The notes below the pieces were generated by a model, which searched no databases, was not told the DNA's origin, and saw only the letters and a program-made list of their open reading frames with translations. A stretch of 64,000 bases of DNA. Origin: Pseudomonas fluorescens. Its GTDB lineage: Bacteria > Pseudomonadota > Gammaproteobacteria > Pseudomonadales > Pseudomonadaceae. Of this stretch, positions 63,768 through 64,000 are shown piece by piece. The first letter of the stretch is position 1. Each line of letters starts with the position of its first letter. The position numbers and the translations under genes were made by a program. Where the stretch lies: assembly GCF_001307275.1 (NCBI RefSeq), contig NZ_CP012831.1, positions 5,262,501-5,326,500 of the forward strand, written 5' to 3'.

Positions 63768-63869
63768 GCTTCAGATCCTTCTGACTTCAAGTTCGCACAT
63801 CGTAACCTAAACGACTCCCTTGGTTTTCAAGTTGATACAAACTTTCATGTTGGGAATATTCCTGTGACT

Positions 63870-64000
63870 ATGACGGAAAAGAATAGCGAGCTTGATCAGG
63901 CGACATTGAGATTGACGGTCGGGGCGTGTACTGCGCTTTACATCATTGTGGTGGCCTTTCTGGCCAGCGACTTCGAAACCTATGTACCGATCCTGTGGTA
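63870..64000 (+). CDS. Sensor histidine kinase, 5' part (truncated by window edge)
   Basis: Frame from ATG 63870 (or GTG 63864) to the edge. It encodes MTEKNSELDQATLRLTVGAC and then a hydrophobic segment. It is clearly paralogous to the N-terminus of the 558-aa kinase at 60093-61769 (EKNSELDQATLRLIVSACAL). No catalytic motif lies inside the window; kinase identity is inferred from the paralogue. Confidence 0.65.
   Translation, partial: MTEKNSELDQATLRLTVGACTALYIIVVAFLASDFETYVPILW

Overview
The window looks like a chromosomal segment of a fluorescent Pseudomonas (P. fluorescens group). The evidence is a GC-rich genome, AGGAG-type ribosome sites, many Pseudomonas REP elements (cores of the GAGCGAGCTTGCTCGCGA type), a DUF6124 gene, and Pseudomonas-like regulators and ABC importers. 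No rRNA, tRNA, CRISPR array, insertion sequence or prophage was seen.

Layout. (1) 1-8.9 kb: a minus-strand secondary-metabolite operon with an NAD-dependent reductase, an AMP-ligase-like protein, an HAD phosphatase, an FAD monooxygenase, a tandem acyl carrier protein and a ketosynthase that runs off the left edge, plus a divergent TetR regulator. (2) 8.9-14 kb: an Amadori-compound (fructoselysine-type) operon: SIS-domain deglycase, PfkB kinase, binding protein and two polar-amino-acid-type permeases, with a divergent GntR/UTRA regulator and no local ATPase gene. (3) 14-21 kb: a MarR-GNAT fusion behind a 39-bp palindrome, then a GntR regulator divergent from an SsuABC-like importer followed by a DUF3604/PHP-like protein. 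(4) 21-32 kb: a complete type I secretion system (ABC, MFP, outer-membrane channel), an atypical LuxR-type regulator translationally coupled to a 44-codon leader ORF, a DUF6124 gene, and a 1391-aa repeat protein that is probably the secreted substrate.

(5) 33-49.3 kb is the most unusual part: a long minus-strand gene train that opens with an ebo/EDB-type cluster in the order eboD (fused to a VTT/DedA membrane domain), eboC, eboA, eboB, eboE, eboF. It continues into two paralogous gene pairs. Each pair encodes an exported CxxCH (heme-c-like) protein and a large protein whose N- and C-terminal motifs resemble the N-terminal half of VioB/RebD (violacein/rebeccamycin chromopyrrolate synthases) but without the ferritin-like catalytic half. 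A further exported orphan protein and a beta-propeller protein complete it. Ebo genes are known from scytonemin (indole-alkaloid) traffic in cyanobacteria and from nematode repellence in P. fluorescens, so the train may make, export or oxidise an indolic or prenylated product in the periplasm. That is inference.

(6) 49.5-64 kb: an AraC regulator, a threonine-dehydratase-like enzyme, an extraordinary Met/Cys-rich protein with an internal duplication, an XRE-cupin regulator coupled to a 53-aa protein, an SsuABC-like importer with a second divergent binding protein, REP tandem arrays, a DNA/RNA non-specific endonuclease, a BdlA-like PAS-PAS-MCP protein, and a signalling island with two paralogous sensor kinases (the second cut by the right edge) flanking a NarL-type response regulator.
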